The position numbers and the translations under genes are program-made. Shown here piece after piece: positions 41,921 to 54,758 of a stretch of 64,000 nt of DNA. This DNA is from Tritrichomonas musculus (lineage: Eukaryota; Parabasalia; Tritrichomonadida; Tritrichomonadidae). The stretch's first letter is position 1. Each line of letters opens with the position of its first letter. Location of the stretch: the NCBI GenBank assembly GCA_039105265.1, contig JAPFFF010000010.1:186001-250000 (forward strand), written 5' to 3'. Below the pieces are notes generated by a model. That model saw nothing but the letters and a program-made list of their open reading frames with translations, made no database searches and had not been told where the DNA came from.

Positions 41921-44540
41921 AAACGATTTCGAAATTAAGTAAAATCAGTAAAAATTAAAGCTTAATCTCAATTATTCTTAATCTAACATTTCTCACAAAT
42001 GAACAGAGTTAAATAAAACACAAATCTCAAACACTTTTGTAAGATAATTAAAAACGATTTCGAAATTAAGTAAAATCAGTAAAAATTAAAGCGCAATATC
42101 AATTATTCTTATTCAAACGTTTCTCACAAATGAACAGAGTTAAATAAAACACAAATCTCAAACACTTTTGTAAGATAATTAAAAACGATTTCGAAATTAA
42201 GTAAAATCAGTAAAAATTAAAGCTTAATCTCAGTTATTCTTAATCTAACATTTCTCACAAATGAACAGAGTTAAATAAAACACAAATCTCAAACACTTTT
42301 GTAAGATAATTAAAAACGATTTCGAAATTAAGTAAAATCAGTAAAAATTAAAGCGCAATATCAATTATTCTTATTCAAACGTTTCTCACAAATGAACAGA
42401 GTTAAATAAAACACAAATCTCAAACACTTTTGTAAGATAATTAAAAACGATTTCGAAATTAAGTAAAATCAGTAAAAATTAAAGCTTAATCTCAGTTATT
42501 CTTAATCTAACATTTCTCACAAATGAACAGAGTTAAATAAAACACAAATCTCAAACACTTTTGTAAGATAATTATAAACGATTTCGAAATTAAGTAAAAT
42601 CAGTAAAAATTAAAGCTTAATCTCAGTTATTCTTATTCAAACGTTTCTCACAAATGAACAGAGTTAAATAAAACACAAATCTCAAACACTTTTATAAGAT
42701 AATTAAAAACGATTTCGAAATTAAGTAAAATCAGTAAAAATTAAAGCTTAATCTCAGTTATTCTTATTCAAACGTTTCTCACAAATGAACAGAGTTAAAT
42801 AAAACACAAATCTCAAACACTTTTGTAAGATAATTAAAAACGATTTCGAAATTAAGTAAAATCAGTAAAAATTAAAGCTTAATCTCAGTTATTCTTATTC
42901 AAACGTTTCTCACAAATGAACAGAGTTAAATAAAACACAAATCTCAAACACTTTTGTAAGATAATTAAAAACGATTTCGAAATTAAGTAAAATCAGTAAA
43001 AATTAAAGCTTAATCTCAATTATTCTTAATCTAACATTTCTCACAAATGAACAGAGTTAAATAAAACACAAATCTCAAACACTTTTGTAAGATAATTAAA
43101 AACGATTTCGAAATTAAGTAAAATCAGTAAAAATTAAAGCGCAATATCAATTATTCTTATTCAAACGTTTCTCACAAATGAACAGAGTTAAATAAAACAC
43201 AAATCTCAAACACTTTTGTAAGATAATTAAAAACGATTTCGAAATTAAGTAAAATCAGTAAAAATTAAAGCTTAATCTCAATTATTCTTAATCTAACATT
43301 TCTCACAAATGAACAGAGTTAAATAAAACACAAATCTCAAACACTTTTGTAAGATAATTAAAAACGATTTCGAAATTAAGTAAAATCAGTAAAAATTAAA
43401 GCTTAATCTCAATTATTCTTAATCTAACATTTCTCACAAATGAACAGAGTTAAATAAAACACAAATCTCAAACACTTTTGTAAGATAATTATAAACGATT
43501 TCGAAATTAAGTAAAATCAGTAAAAATTAAAGCTTAATCTCAATTATTCCTATTCAAACGTTTCTCACAAATGAACAGAGTTAAATAAAACACAAATCTC
43601 AAACACTTTTGTAAGATAATTAAAAACGATTTCGAAATTAAGTAAAATCAGTAAAAATTAAAGCTTAATCTCAGTTATTCTTATTCAAACGTTTCTCACA
43701 AGTGAACAGAGTTAAATAAAACACAAATCTCAAACACTTTTGTAAGATAATTAAAAACGATTTCGAAATTAAGTAAAATCAGTAAAAATTAAAGCTTAAT
43801 CTCAGTTATTCTTATTCAAACGTTTCTCACAAATGAACAGAGTTAAATAAAACACAAATCTCAAACACTTTTGTAAGATAATTAAAAACGATTTCGAAAT
43901 TAAGTAAAATCAATAAAAATTAAAGCGCAATATCAATTATTCTTATTCAAACGTTTCTCACAAGTGAACAGAGTTAAATAAAACACAAATCTCAAACACT
44001 TTTGTAAGATAATTATAAACGATTTCGAAATTAAGTAAAATCAGTAAAAATTAAAGCTTAATCTCAGTTATTCTTATTCAAACGTTTCTCACAAATGAAC
44101 AGAGTTAAATAAAACACAAATCTCAAACACTTTTGTAAGATAATTAAAAACGATTTCGAAATTAAGTAAAATCAGTAAAAATTAAAGCTTAATCTCAGTT
44201 ATTCTTAATCTAACATTTCTCACAAATGAACAGAGTTAAATAAAACACAAATCTCAAACACTTTTGTAAGATAATTAAAAACGATTTCGAAATTAAGTAA
44301 AATCAGTAAAAATTAAAGCTTAATCTCAATTATTCTTAATCTAACATTTCTCACAAATGAACAGAGTTAAATAAAACACAAATCTCAAACACTTTTGTAA
44401 GATAATTAAAAACGATTTCGAAATTAAGTAAAATCAGTAAAAATTAAAGCGCAATATCAATTATTCTTAATCTAACATTTCTCACAAATGAACAGAGTTA
44501 AATAAAACACAAATCTCAAACACTTTTGTAAGATAATTAA
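41921..44540 (+). repeat. 20-monomer higher-order repeat, unit 1 (M321-M340)
   Basis: Classes: a3A, Ca1A, g3A, Ca1A, g3A, t:g1A-H, g1A, g1A, a3A, Ca1A, a3A, a3A, t:a4A, g1G, g1A, BCa1G, t:g1A, g3A, a3A, and the chimeric Ca3A. M321-M336 recur as M341-M356, a shift of 2620 bp. The unit holds a small dimer (Ca1A, g3A twice) of its own. The GCGC-type monomers are denser here than elsewhere, five in twenty plus one chimera. Confidence 0.85.
44410..44540 (+). repeat. Chimeric monomer M340, GCGC block with class-3 tail
   Basis: Every other monomer I scored with GCGCAATATC at 40-49 has the class-1 word CTTATTCAAACG at 57-68. This one has CTTAATCTAACA, the class-3 word. The switch must lie between 51 and 61, so it looks like a crossover or short conversion tract inside one monomer. 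It is the last monomer before the second 20-monomer unit and could mark the exchange that made the duplication. Confidence 0.8.
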
Positions 44541-46636
44541 AAACGATTTCGAAATTAAGTAAAATCAGTAAAAATTAAAGCTTAATCTCAATTATTCTTA
44601 ATCTAACATTTCTCACAAATGAACAGAGTTAAATAAAACACAAATCTCAAACACTTTTGTAAGATAATTAAAAACGATTTCGAAATTAAGTAAAATCAGT
44701 AAAAATTAAAGCGCAATATCAATTATTCTTATTCAAACGTTTCTCACAAATGAACAGAGTTAAATAAAACACAAATCTCAAACACTTTTGTAAGATAATT
44801 AAAAACGATTTCGAAATTAAGTAAAATCAGTAAAAATTAAAGCTTAATCTCAGTTATTCTTAATCTAACATTTCTCACAAATGAACAGAGTTAAATAAAA
44901 CACAAATCTCAAACACTTTTGTAAGATAATTAAAAACGATTTCGAAATTAAGTAAAATCAGTAAAAATTAAAGCGCAATATCAATTATTCTTATTCAAAC
45001 GTTTCTCACAAATGAACAGAGTTAAATAAAACACAAATCTCAAACACTTTTGTAAGATAATTAAAAACGATTTCGAAATTAAGTAAAATCAGTAAAAATT
45101 AAAGCTTAATCTCAGTTATTCTTAATCTAACATTTCTCACAAATGAACAGAGTTAAATAAAACACAAATCTCAAACACTTTTGTAAGATAATTATAAACG
45201 ATTTCGAAATTAAGTAAAATCAGTAAAAATTAAAGCTTAATCTCAGTTATTCTTATTCAAACGTTTCTCACAAATGAACAGAGTTAAATAAAACACAAAT
45301 CTCAAACACTTTTATAAGATAATTAAAAACGATTTCGAAATTAAGTAAAATCAGTAAAAATTAAAGCTTAATCTCAGTTATTCTTATTCAAACGTTTCTC
45401 ACAAATGAACAGAGTTAAATAAAACACAAATCTCAAACACTTTTGTAAGATAATTAAAAACGATTTCGAAATTAAGTAAAATCAGTAAAAATTAAAGCTT
45501 AATCTCAGTTATTCTTATTCAAACGTTTCTCACAAATGAACAGAGTTAAATAAAACACAAATCTCAAACACTTTTGTAAGATAATTAAAAACGATTTCGA
45601 AATTAAGTAAAATCAGTAAAAATTAAAGCTTAATCTCAATTATTCTTATTCTAACATTTCTCACAAATGAACAGAGTTAAATAAAACACAAATCTCAAAC
45701 ACTTTTGTAAGATAATTAAAAACGATTTCGAAATTAAGTAAAATCAGTAAAAATTAAAGCGCAATATCAATTATTCTTATTCAAACGTTTCTCACAAATG
45801 AACAGAGTTAAATAAAACACAAATCTCAAACACTTTTGTAAGATAATTAAAAACGATTTCGAAATTAAGTAAAATCAGTAAAAATTAAAGCTTAATCTCA
45901 ATTATTCTTAATCTAACATTTCTCACAAATGAACAGAGTTAAATAAAACACAAATCTCAAACACTTTTGTAAGATAATTAAAAACGATTTCGAAATTAAG
46001 TAAAATCAGTAAAAATTAAAGCTTAATCTCAATTATTCTTAATCTAACATTTCTCACAAATGAACAGAGTTAAATAAAACACAAATCTCAAACACTTTTG
46101 TAAGATAATTATAAACGATTTCGAAATTAAGTAAAATCAGTAAAAATTAAAGCTTAATCTCAATTATTCCTATTCAAACGTTTCTCACAAATGAACAGAG
46201 TTAAATAAAACACAAATCTCAAACACTTTTGTAAGATAATTAAAAACGATTTCGAAATTAAGTAAAATCAGTAAAAATTAAAGCTTAATCTCAGTTATTC
46301 TTATTCAAACGTTTCTCACAAGTGAACAGAGTTAAATAAAACACAAATCTCAAACACTTTTGTAAGATAATTAAAAACGATTTCGAAATTAAGTAAAATC
46401 AGTAAAAATTAAAGCTTAATCTCAGTTATTCTTATTCAAACGTTTCTCACAAATGAACAGAGTTAAATAAAACACAAATCTCAAACACTTTTGTAAGATA
46501 ATTAAAAACGATTTCGAAATTAAGTAAAATCAATAAAAATTAAAGCGCAATATCAATTATTCTTATTCAAACGTTTCTCACAAGTGAACAGAGTTAAATA
46601 AAACACAAATCTCAAACACTTTTGTAAGATAATTAA
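44541..46636 (+). repeat. 20-monomer higher-order repeat, unit 2 (M341-M356, incomplete)
   Basis: Sixteen monomers collinear with M321-M336, differing only at M349 (a2A) against M329 (a3A) at scored sites. The next monomers M357-M358 (g3A, g3A-H) no longer follow unit 1; they continue instead into the ten-monomer core module typical of the right-hand domain, so the junction between domains is at about 46637. Confidence 0.84.
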
Positions 46637-47422
46637 AAACGATTTCGAAATTAAGTAAAATCAGTAAAAATTAAAGCTTAATCTCAGTTATTCTTAATCT
46701 AACATTTCTCACAAATGAACAGAGTTAAATAAAACACAAATCTCAAACACTTTTGTAAGATAATTAAAAACGATTTCGAAATTAAGTAAAATCAGTAAAA
46801 ATTAAAGCTTAATCTCAGTTATTCTTAATCTAACATTTCTCACAAATGAACAGAGTTAAATAAAACACAAATCTCAAACACTTTTATAAGATAATTAAAA
46901 ACGATTTCGAAATTAAGTAAAATCAGTAAAAATTAAAGCTTAATCTCAGTTATTCTTATTCAAACGTTTCTCACAAGTGAACAGAGTTAAATAAAACATA
47001 AATCTCAAACACTTTTGTAAGATAATTAAAAACGATTTCGAAATTAAGTAAAATCAGTAAAAATTAAAGCTTAATCTCAGTTATTCTTATTCAAACGTTT
47101 CTCACAAATGAACAGAGTTAAATAAAACACAAATCTCAAACACTTTTGTAAGATAATTAAAAACGATTTCGAAATTAAGTAAAATCAGTAAAAATTAAAG
47201 CTTAATCTCAGTTATTCTTATTCAAACGTTTCTCACAAATGAACAGAGTTAAATAAAACACAAATCTCAAACACTTTTGTAAGATAATTAAAAACGATTT
47301 CGAAATTAAGTAAAATCAGTAAAAATTAAAGCTTAATCTCAATTATTCTTAATCTAACATTTCTCACAAATGAACAGAGTTAAATAAAACACAAATCTCA
47401 AACACTTTTGTAAGATAATTAA
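46113..47422 (+). repeat. Ten-monomer core module (M353-M362), one of several copies
   Basis: Order: t:a4A, g1G, g1A, BCa1G, g3A, g3A-H, g1G-T, g1A, g1A, a3A. The same ten recur from 50174, 51615, 54759 and 60261, and with one change (an extra H in the ninth) from 10481. Copies differ mainly in whether the base before the fifth monomer is T (most) or A (here and at 51615). This 1310-bp module seems to be the most widely copied piece of the array. Confidence 0.82.
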
Positions 47423-50400
47423 AAACGATTTCGAAATTAAGTAAAATCAGTAAAAATTAAAGCGCAATATCAATTATTCTTATTCAAACGTTTCTCACAA
47501 ATGAACAGAGTTAAATAAAACACAAATCTCAAACACTTTTGTAAGATAATTAAAAACGATTTCGAAATTAAGTAAAATCAGTAAAAATTAAAGCTTAATC
47601 TCAGTTATTCTTAATCTAACATTTCTCACAAATGAACAGAGTTAAATAAAACACAAATCTCAAACACTTTTGTAAGATAATTATAAACGATTTCGAAATT
47701 AAGTAAAATCAGTAAAAATTAAAGCTTAATCTCAATTATTCCTATTCAAACGTTTCTCACAAGTGAACAGAGTTAAATAAAACACAAATCTCAAACACTT
47801 TTGTAAGATAATTAAAAACGATTTCGAAATTAAGTAAAATCAGTAAAAATTAAAGCTTAATCTCAGTTATTCTTATTCAAACGTTTCTCACAAGTGAACA
47901 GAGTTAAATAAAACACAAATCTCAAACACTTTTGTAAGATAATTAAAAACGATTTCGAAATTAAGTAAAATCAGTAAAAATTAAAGCTTAATCTCAGTTA
48001 TTCTTAATCTAACATTTCTCACAAGTGAACAGAGTTAAATAAAACACAAATCTCAAACACTTTTGTAAGATAATTATAAACGATTTCGAAATTAAGTAAA
48101 ATCAGTAAAAATTAAAGCTTAATCTCAATTATTCTTATTCAAACGTTTCTCACAAGTAAACAGAGTTAAATAAAACACAAATCTCAAACACTTTTGTAAG
48201 ATAATTATAAACGATTTCGAAATTAAGTAAAATCAGTAAAAATTAAAGCTTAATCTCAATTATTCTTATTCTAACATTTCTCACAAATGAACAGAGTTAA
48301 ATAAAACACAAATCTCAAACACTTTTGTAAGATAATTAAAAACGATTTCGAAATTAAGTAAAATCAGTAAAAATTAAAGCTTAATCTCAGTTATTCTTAT
48401 TCAAACGTTTCTCACAAGTGAACAGAGTTAAATAAAACACAAATCTCAAACACTTTTGTAAGATAATTAAAAACGATTTCGAAATTAAGTAAAATCAGTA
48501 AAAATTAAAGCTTAATCTCAGTTATTCTTAATCTAACATTTCTCACAAGTGAACAGAGTTAAATAAAACACAAATCTCAAACACTTTTGTAAGATAATTA
48601 TAAACGATTTCGAAATTAAGTAAAATCAGTAAAAATTAAAGCTTAATCTCAATTATTCTTATTCAAACGTTTCTCACAAGTGAACAGAGTTAAATAAAAC
48701 ACAAATCTCAAACACTTTTGTAAGATAATTATAAACGATTTCGAAATTAAGTAAAATCAGTAAAAATTAAAGCTTAATCTCAATTATTCTTATTCTAACA
48801 TTTCTCACAAATGAACAGAGTTAAATAAAACACAAATCTCAAACACTTTTGTAAGATAATTAAAAACGATTTCGAAATTAAGTAAAATCAGTAAAAATTA
48901 AAGCTTAATCTCAGTTATTCTTATTCAAACGTTTCTCACAAATGAACAGAGTTAAATAAAACACAAATCTCAAACACTTTTGTAAGATAATTAAAAACGA
49001 TTTCGAAATTAAGTAAAATCAGTAAAAATTAAAGCTTAATCTCAGTTATTCTTATTCAAACGTTTCTCACAAATGAACAGAGTTAAATAAAACACAAATC
49101 TCAAACACTTTTGTAAGATAATTAAAAACGATTTCGAAATTAAGTAAAATCAGTAAAAATTAAAGCTTAATCTCAGTTATTCTTATTCAAACGTTTCTCA
49201 CAAATGAACAGAGTTAAATAAAACACAAATCTCAAACACTTTTGTAAGATAATTATAAACGATTTCGAAATTAAGTAAAATCAGTAAAAATTAAAGCTTA
49301 ATCTCAGTTATTCTTAATCTAACATTTCTCACAAATGAACAGAGTTAAATAAAACACAAATCTCAAACACTTTTGTAAGATAATTAAAAACGATTTCGAA
49401 ATTAAGTAAAATCAGTAAAAATTAAAGCTTAATCTCAGTTATTCTTAATCTAACATTTCTCACAAATGAACAGAGTTAAATAAAACACAAATCTCAAACA
49501 CTTTTGTAAGATAATTAAAAACGATTTCGAAATTAAGTAAAATCAGTAAAAATTAAAGCTTAATCTCAGTTATTCTTATTCAAACGTTTCTCACAAATGA
49601 ACAGAGTTAAATAAAACACAAATCTCAAACACTTTTGTAAGATAATTAAAAACGATTTCGAAATTAAGTAAAATCAGTAAAAATTAAAGCTTAATCTCAA
49701 TTATTCTTAATCTAACATTTCTCACAAATGAACAGAGTTAAATAAAACACAAATCTCAAACACTTTTGTAAGATAATTAAAAACGATTTCGAAATTAAGT
49801 AAAATCAGTAAAAATTAAAGCGCAATATCAATTATTCTTATTCAAACGTTTCTCACAAATGAACAGAGTTAAATAAAACACAAATCTCAAACACTTTTGT
49901 AAGATAATTAAAAACGATTTCGAAATTAAGTAAAATCAGTAAAAATTAAAGCTTAATCTCAATTATTCTTAATCTAACATTTCTCACAAATGAACAGAGT
50001 TAAATAAAACACAAATCTCAAACACTTTTGTAAGATAATTAAAAACGATTTCGAAATTAAGTAAAATCAGTAAAAATTAAAGCTTAATCTCAATTATTCT
50101 TAATCTAACATTTCTCACAAATGAACAGAGTTAAATAAAACACAAATCTCAAACACTTTTGTAAGATAATTATAAACGATTTCGAAATTAAGTAAAATCA
50201 GTAAAAATTAAAGCTTAATCTCAATTATTCCTATTCAAACGTTTCTCACAAATGAACAGAGTTAAATAAAACACAAATCTCAAACACTTTTGTAAGATAA
50301 TTAAAAACGATTTCGAAATTAAGTAAAATCAGTAAAAATTAAAGCTTAATCTCAGTTATTCTTATTCAAACGTTTCTCACAAGTGAACAGAGTTAAATAA

Positions 50401-51483
50401 AACACAAATCTCAAACACTTTTGTAAGATAATTAAAAACGATTTCGAAATTAAGTAAAATCAGTAAAAATTAAAGCTTAATCTCAGTTATTCTTATTCAA
50501 ACGTTTCTCACAAATGAACAGAGTTAAATAAAACACAAATCTCAAACACTTTTGTAAGATAATTAAAAACGATTTCGAAATTAAGTAAAATCAATAAAAA
50601 TTAAAGCGCAATATCAATTATTCTTATTCAAACGTTTCTCACAAGTGAACAGAGTTAAATAAAACACAAATCTCAAACACTTTTGTAAGATAATTATAAA
50701 CGATTTCGAAATTAAGTAAAATCAGTAAAAATTAAAGCTTAATCTCAGTTATTCTTAATCTAACATTTCTCACAAATGAACAGAGTTAAATAAAACACAA
50801 ATCTCAAACACTTTTGTAAGATAATTAAAAACGATTTCGAAATTAAGTAAAATCAGTAAAAATTAAAGCTTAATCTCAGTTATTCTTAATCTAACATTTC
50901 TCACAAATGAACAGAGTTAAATAAAACACAAATCTCAAACACTTTTATAAGATAATTAAAAACGATTTCGAAATTAAGTAAAATCAGTAAAAATTAAAGC
51001 TTAATCTCAGTTATTCTTATTCAAACGTTTCTCACAAGTGAACAGAGTTAAATAAAACATAAATCTCAAACACTTTTGTAAGATAATTAAAAACGATTTC
51101 GAAATTAAGTAAAATCAGTAAAAATTAAAGCTTAATCTCAGTTATTCTTATTCAAACGTTTCTCACAAATGAACAGAGTTAAATAAAACACAAATCTCAA
51201 ACACTTTTGTAAGATAATTAAAAACGATTTCGAAATTAAGTAAAATCAGTAAAAATTAAAGCTTAATCTCAGTTATTCTTATTCAAACGTTTCTCACAAA
51301 TGAACAGAGTTAAATAAAACACAAATCTCAAACACTTTTGTAAGATAATTAAAAACGATTTCGAAATTAAGTAAAATCAGTAAAAATTAAAGCTTAATCT
51401 CAATTATTCTTAATCTAACATTTCTCACAAATGAACAGAGTTAAATAAAACACAAATCTCAAACACTTTTGTAAGATAATTAA
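46899..51483 (+). repeat. 35-monomer segment M359-M393, first copy of a 77-monomer-shift duplication
   Basis: M359-M393 match M436-M470 at a shift of exactly 10087 bp, with four differences at scored sites: the base before M359 (A against T), M373 (a2A against a3A), M374 (no H against H), and the base before M377 (T against A). It includes the K-marked double tetramer and a full core module. The 24-monomer repeat lies between the two copies. Confidence 0.85.
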
Positions 51484-51614
51484 AAACGATTTCGAAATTA
51501 AGTAAAATCAGTAAAAATTAAAGCTTAATCTCAGTTATTCTTATTCAAACGTTTCTCACAAATGAACAGAGTTAAATAAAACACAAATCTCAAACACTTT
51601 TGTAAGATAATTAT
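51484..51614 (+). repeat. Single joining monomer M394, class g1A
   Basis: One ordinary g1A monomer between the end of the 77-monomer match and the first 24-monomer unit. At this point, after t:a4A-started core modules elsewhere, a Ca1A or t:Bg3G monomer follows, so the junction is unique in the window. Confidence 0.65.
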
Positions 51615-54600
51615 AAACGATTTCGAAATTAAGTAAAATCAGTAAAAATTAAAGCTTAATCTCAATTATTCCTATTCAAACGTTTCTCACAAATGAACAG
51701 AGTTAAATAAAACACAAATCTCAAACACTTTTGTAAGATAATTAAAAACGATTTCGAAATTAAGTAAAATCAGTAAAAATTAAAGCTTAATCTCAGTTAT
51801 TCTTATTCAAACGTTTCTCACAAGTGAACAGAGTTAAATAAAACACAAATCTCAAACACTTTTGTAAGATAATTAAAAACGATTTCGAAATTAAGTAAAA
51901 TCAGTAAAAATTAAAGCTTAATCTCAGTTATTCTTATTCAAACGTTTCTCACAAATGAACAGAGTTAAATAAAACACAAATCTCAAACACTTTTGTAAGA
52001 TAATTAAAAACGATTTCGAAATTAAGTAAAATCAATAAAAATTAAAGCGCAATATCAATTATTCTTATTCAAACGTTTCTCACAAGTGAACAGAGTTAAA
52101 TAAAACACAAATCTCAAACACTTTTGTAAGATAATTAAAAACGATTTCGAAATTAAGTAAAATCAGTAAAAATTAAAGCTTAATCTCAGTTATTCTTAAT
52201 CTAACATTTCTCACAAATGAACAGAGTTAAATAAAACACAAATCTCAAACACTTTTGTAAGATAATTAAAAACGATTTCGAAATTAAGTAAAATCAGTAA
52301 AAATTAAAGCTTAATCTCAGTTATTCTTAATCTAACATTTCTCACAAATGAACAGAGTTAAATAAAACACAAATCTCAAACACTTTTATAAGATAATTAA
52401 AAACGATTTCGAAATTAAGTAAAATCAGTAAAAATTAAAGCTTAATCTCAGTTATTCTTATTCAAACGTTTCTCACAAGTGAACAGAGTTAAATAAAACA
52501 TAAATCTCAAACACTTTTGTAAGATAATTAAAAACGATTTCGAAATTAAGTAAAATCAGTAAAAATTAAAGCTTAATCTCAGTTATTCTTATTCAAACGT
52601 TTCTCACAAATGAACAGAGTTAAATAAAACACAAATCTCAAACACTTTTGTAAGATAATTAAAAACGATTTCGAAATTAAGTAAAATCAGTAAAAATTAA
52701 AGCTTAATCTCAGTTATTCTTATTCAAACGTTTCTCACAAATGAACAGAGTTAAATAAAACACAAATCTCAAACACTTTTGTAAGATAATTAAAAACGAT
52801 TTCGAAATTAAGTAAAATCAGTAAAAATTAAAGCTTAATCTCAATTATTCTTAATCTAACATTTCTCACAAATGAACAGAGTTAAATAAAACACAAATCT
52901 CAAACACTTTTGTAAGATAATTATAAACGATTTCGAAATTAAGTAAAATCAATAAAAATTAAAGCTTAATCTCAGTTATTCTTAATCTAACATTTCTCAC
53001 AAGTGAACAGAGTTAAATAAAACACAAATCTCAAACACTTTTGTAAGATAATTGAAAAAGATTTCGAAATTAAGTAAAATCAATAAAAATTAAAGCTTAA
53101 TCTCAGTTATTCTTATTCAAACGTTTCTCACAAATGAACAGAGTTAAATAAAACACAAATCTCAAACACTTTTGTAAGATAATTAAAAACGATTTCGAAA
53201 TTAAGTAAAATCAATAAAAATTAAAGCTTAATCTCAGTTATTCTTATTCTAACATTTCTCACAAATGAACAGAGTTAAATAAAACACAAATCTCAAACAC
53301 TTTTGTAAGATAATTAAAAACGATTTCGAAATTAAGTAAAATCAATAAAAATTAAAGCTTAATCTCAGTTATTCTTAATCTAACATTTCTCACAAGTGAA
53401 CAGAGTTAAATAAAACACAAATCTCAAACACTTTTGTAAGATAATTGAAAACGATTTCGAAATTAAGTAAAATCAGTAAAAATTAAAGCTTAATCTCAGT
53501 TATTCTTAATCTAACATTTCTCACAAATGAACAGAGTTAAATAAAACACAAATCTCAAACACTTTTGTAAGATAATTAAAAACGATTTCGAAATTAAGTA
53601 AAATCAATAAAAATTAAAGCGCAATATCAATTATTCTTATTCAAACGTTTCTCACAAGTGAACAGAGTTAAATAAAACACAAATCTCAAACACTTTTGTA
53701 AGATAATTATAAACGATTTCGAAATTAAGTAAAATCAGTAAAAATTAAAGCTTAATCTCAGTTATTCTTAATCTAACATTTCTCACAAATGAACAGAGTT
53801 AAATAAAACACAAATCTCAAACACTTTTGTAAGATAATTATAAACGATTTCGAAATTAAGTAAAATCAGTAAAAATTAAAGCTTAATCTCAGTTATTCTT
53901 ATTCAAACGTTTCTCACAAGTGAACAGAGTTAAATAAAACATAAATCTCAAACACTTTTGTAAGATAATTAAAAACGATTTCGAAATTAAGTAAAATCAG
54001 TAAAAATTAAAGCTTAATCTCAGTTATTCTTATTCAAACGTTTCTCACAAATGAACAGAGTTAAATAAAACACAAATCTCAAACACTTTTGTAAGATAAT
54101 TAAAAACGATTTCGAAATTAAGTAAAATCAGTAAAAATTAAAGCTTAATCTCAGTTATTCTTATTCAAACGTTTCTCACAAATGAACAGAGTTAAATAAA
54201 ACACAAATCTCAAACACTTTTGTAAGATAATTAAAAACGATTTCGAAATTAAGTAAAATCAGTAAAAATTAAAGCTTAATCTCAATTATTCTTAATCTAA
54301 CATTTCTCACAAATGAACAGAGTTAAATAAAACACAAATCTCAAACACTTTTGTAAGATAATTAAAAACGATTTCGAAATTAAGTAAAATCAGTAAAAAT
54401 TAAAGCGCAATATCAATTATTCTTATTCAAACGTTTCTCACAAATGAACAGAGTTAAATAAAACACAAATCTCAAACACTTTTGTAAGATAATTAAAAAC
54501 GATTTCGAAATTAAGTAAAATCAGTAAAAATTAAAGCTTAATCTCAATTATTCTTAATCTAACATTTCTCACAAATGAACAGAGTTAAATAAAACACAAA

Positions 54601-54758
54601 TCTCAAACACTTTTGTAAGATAATTAAAAACGATTTCGAAATTAAGTAAAATCAGTAAAAATTAAAGCTTAATCTCAATTATTCTTAATCTAACATTTCT
54701 CACAAATGAACAGAGTTAAATAAAACACAAATCTCAAACACTTTTGTAAGATAATTAT
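51615..54758 (+). repeat. 24-monomer higher-order repeat, unit 1 (M395-M418)
   Basis: Starts with the ten-monomer core and continues t:Bg3G, Bg1A preceded by G at 130 and carrying A at 4, Bg2A, Bg3G, g3A preceded by G130, BCa1G, t:g3A, t:g1G-T, g1A, g1A, a3A, Ca1A, a3A, a3A. M395-M416 match M419-M440 with one difference seen, the base before M399. The run of four successive A28 monomers (52925-53448) is peculiar to this unit and its copies. Confidence 0.87.
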
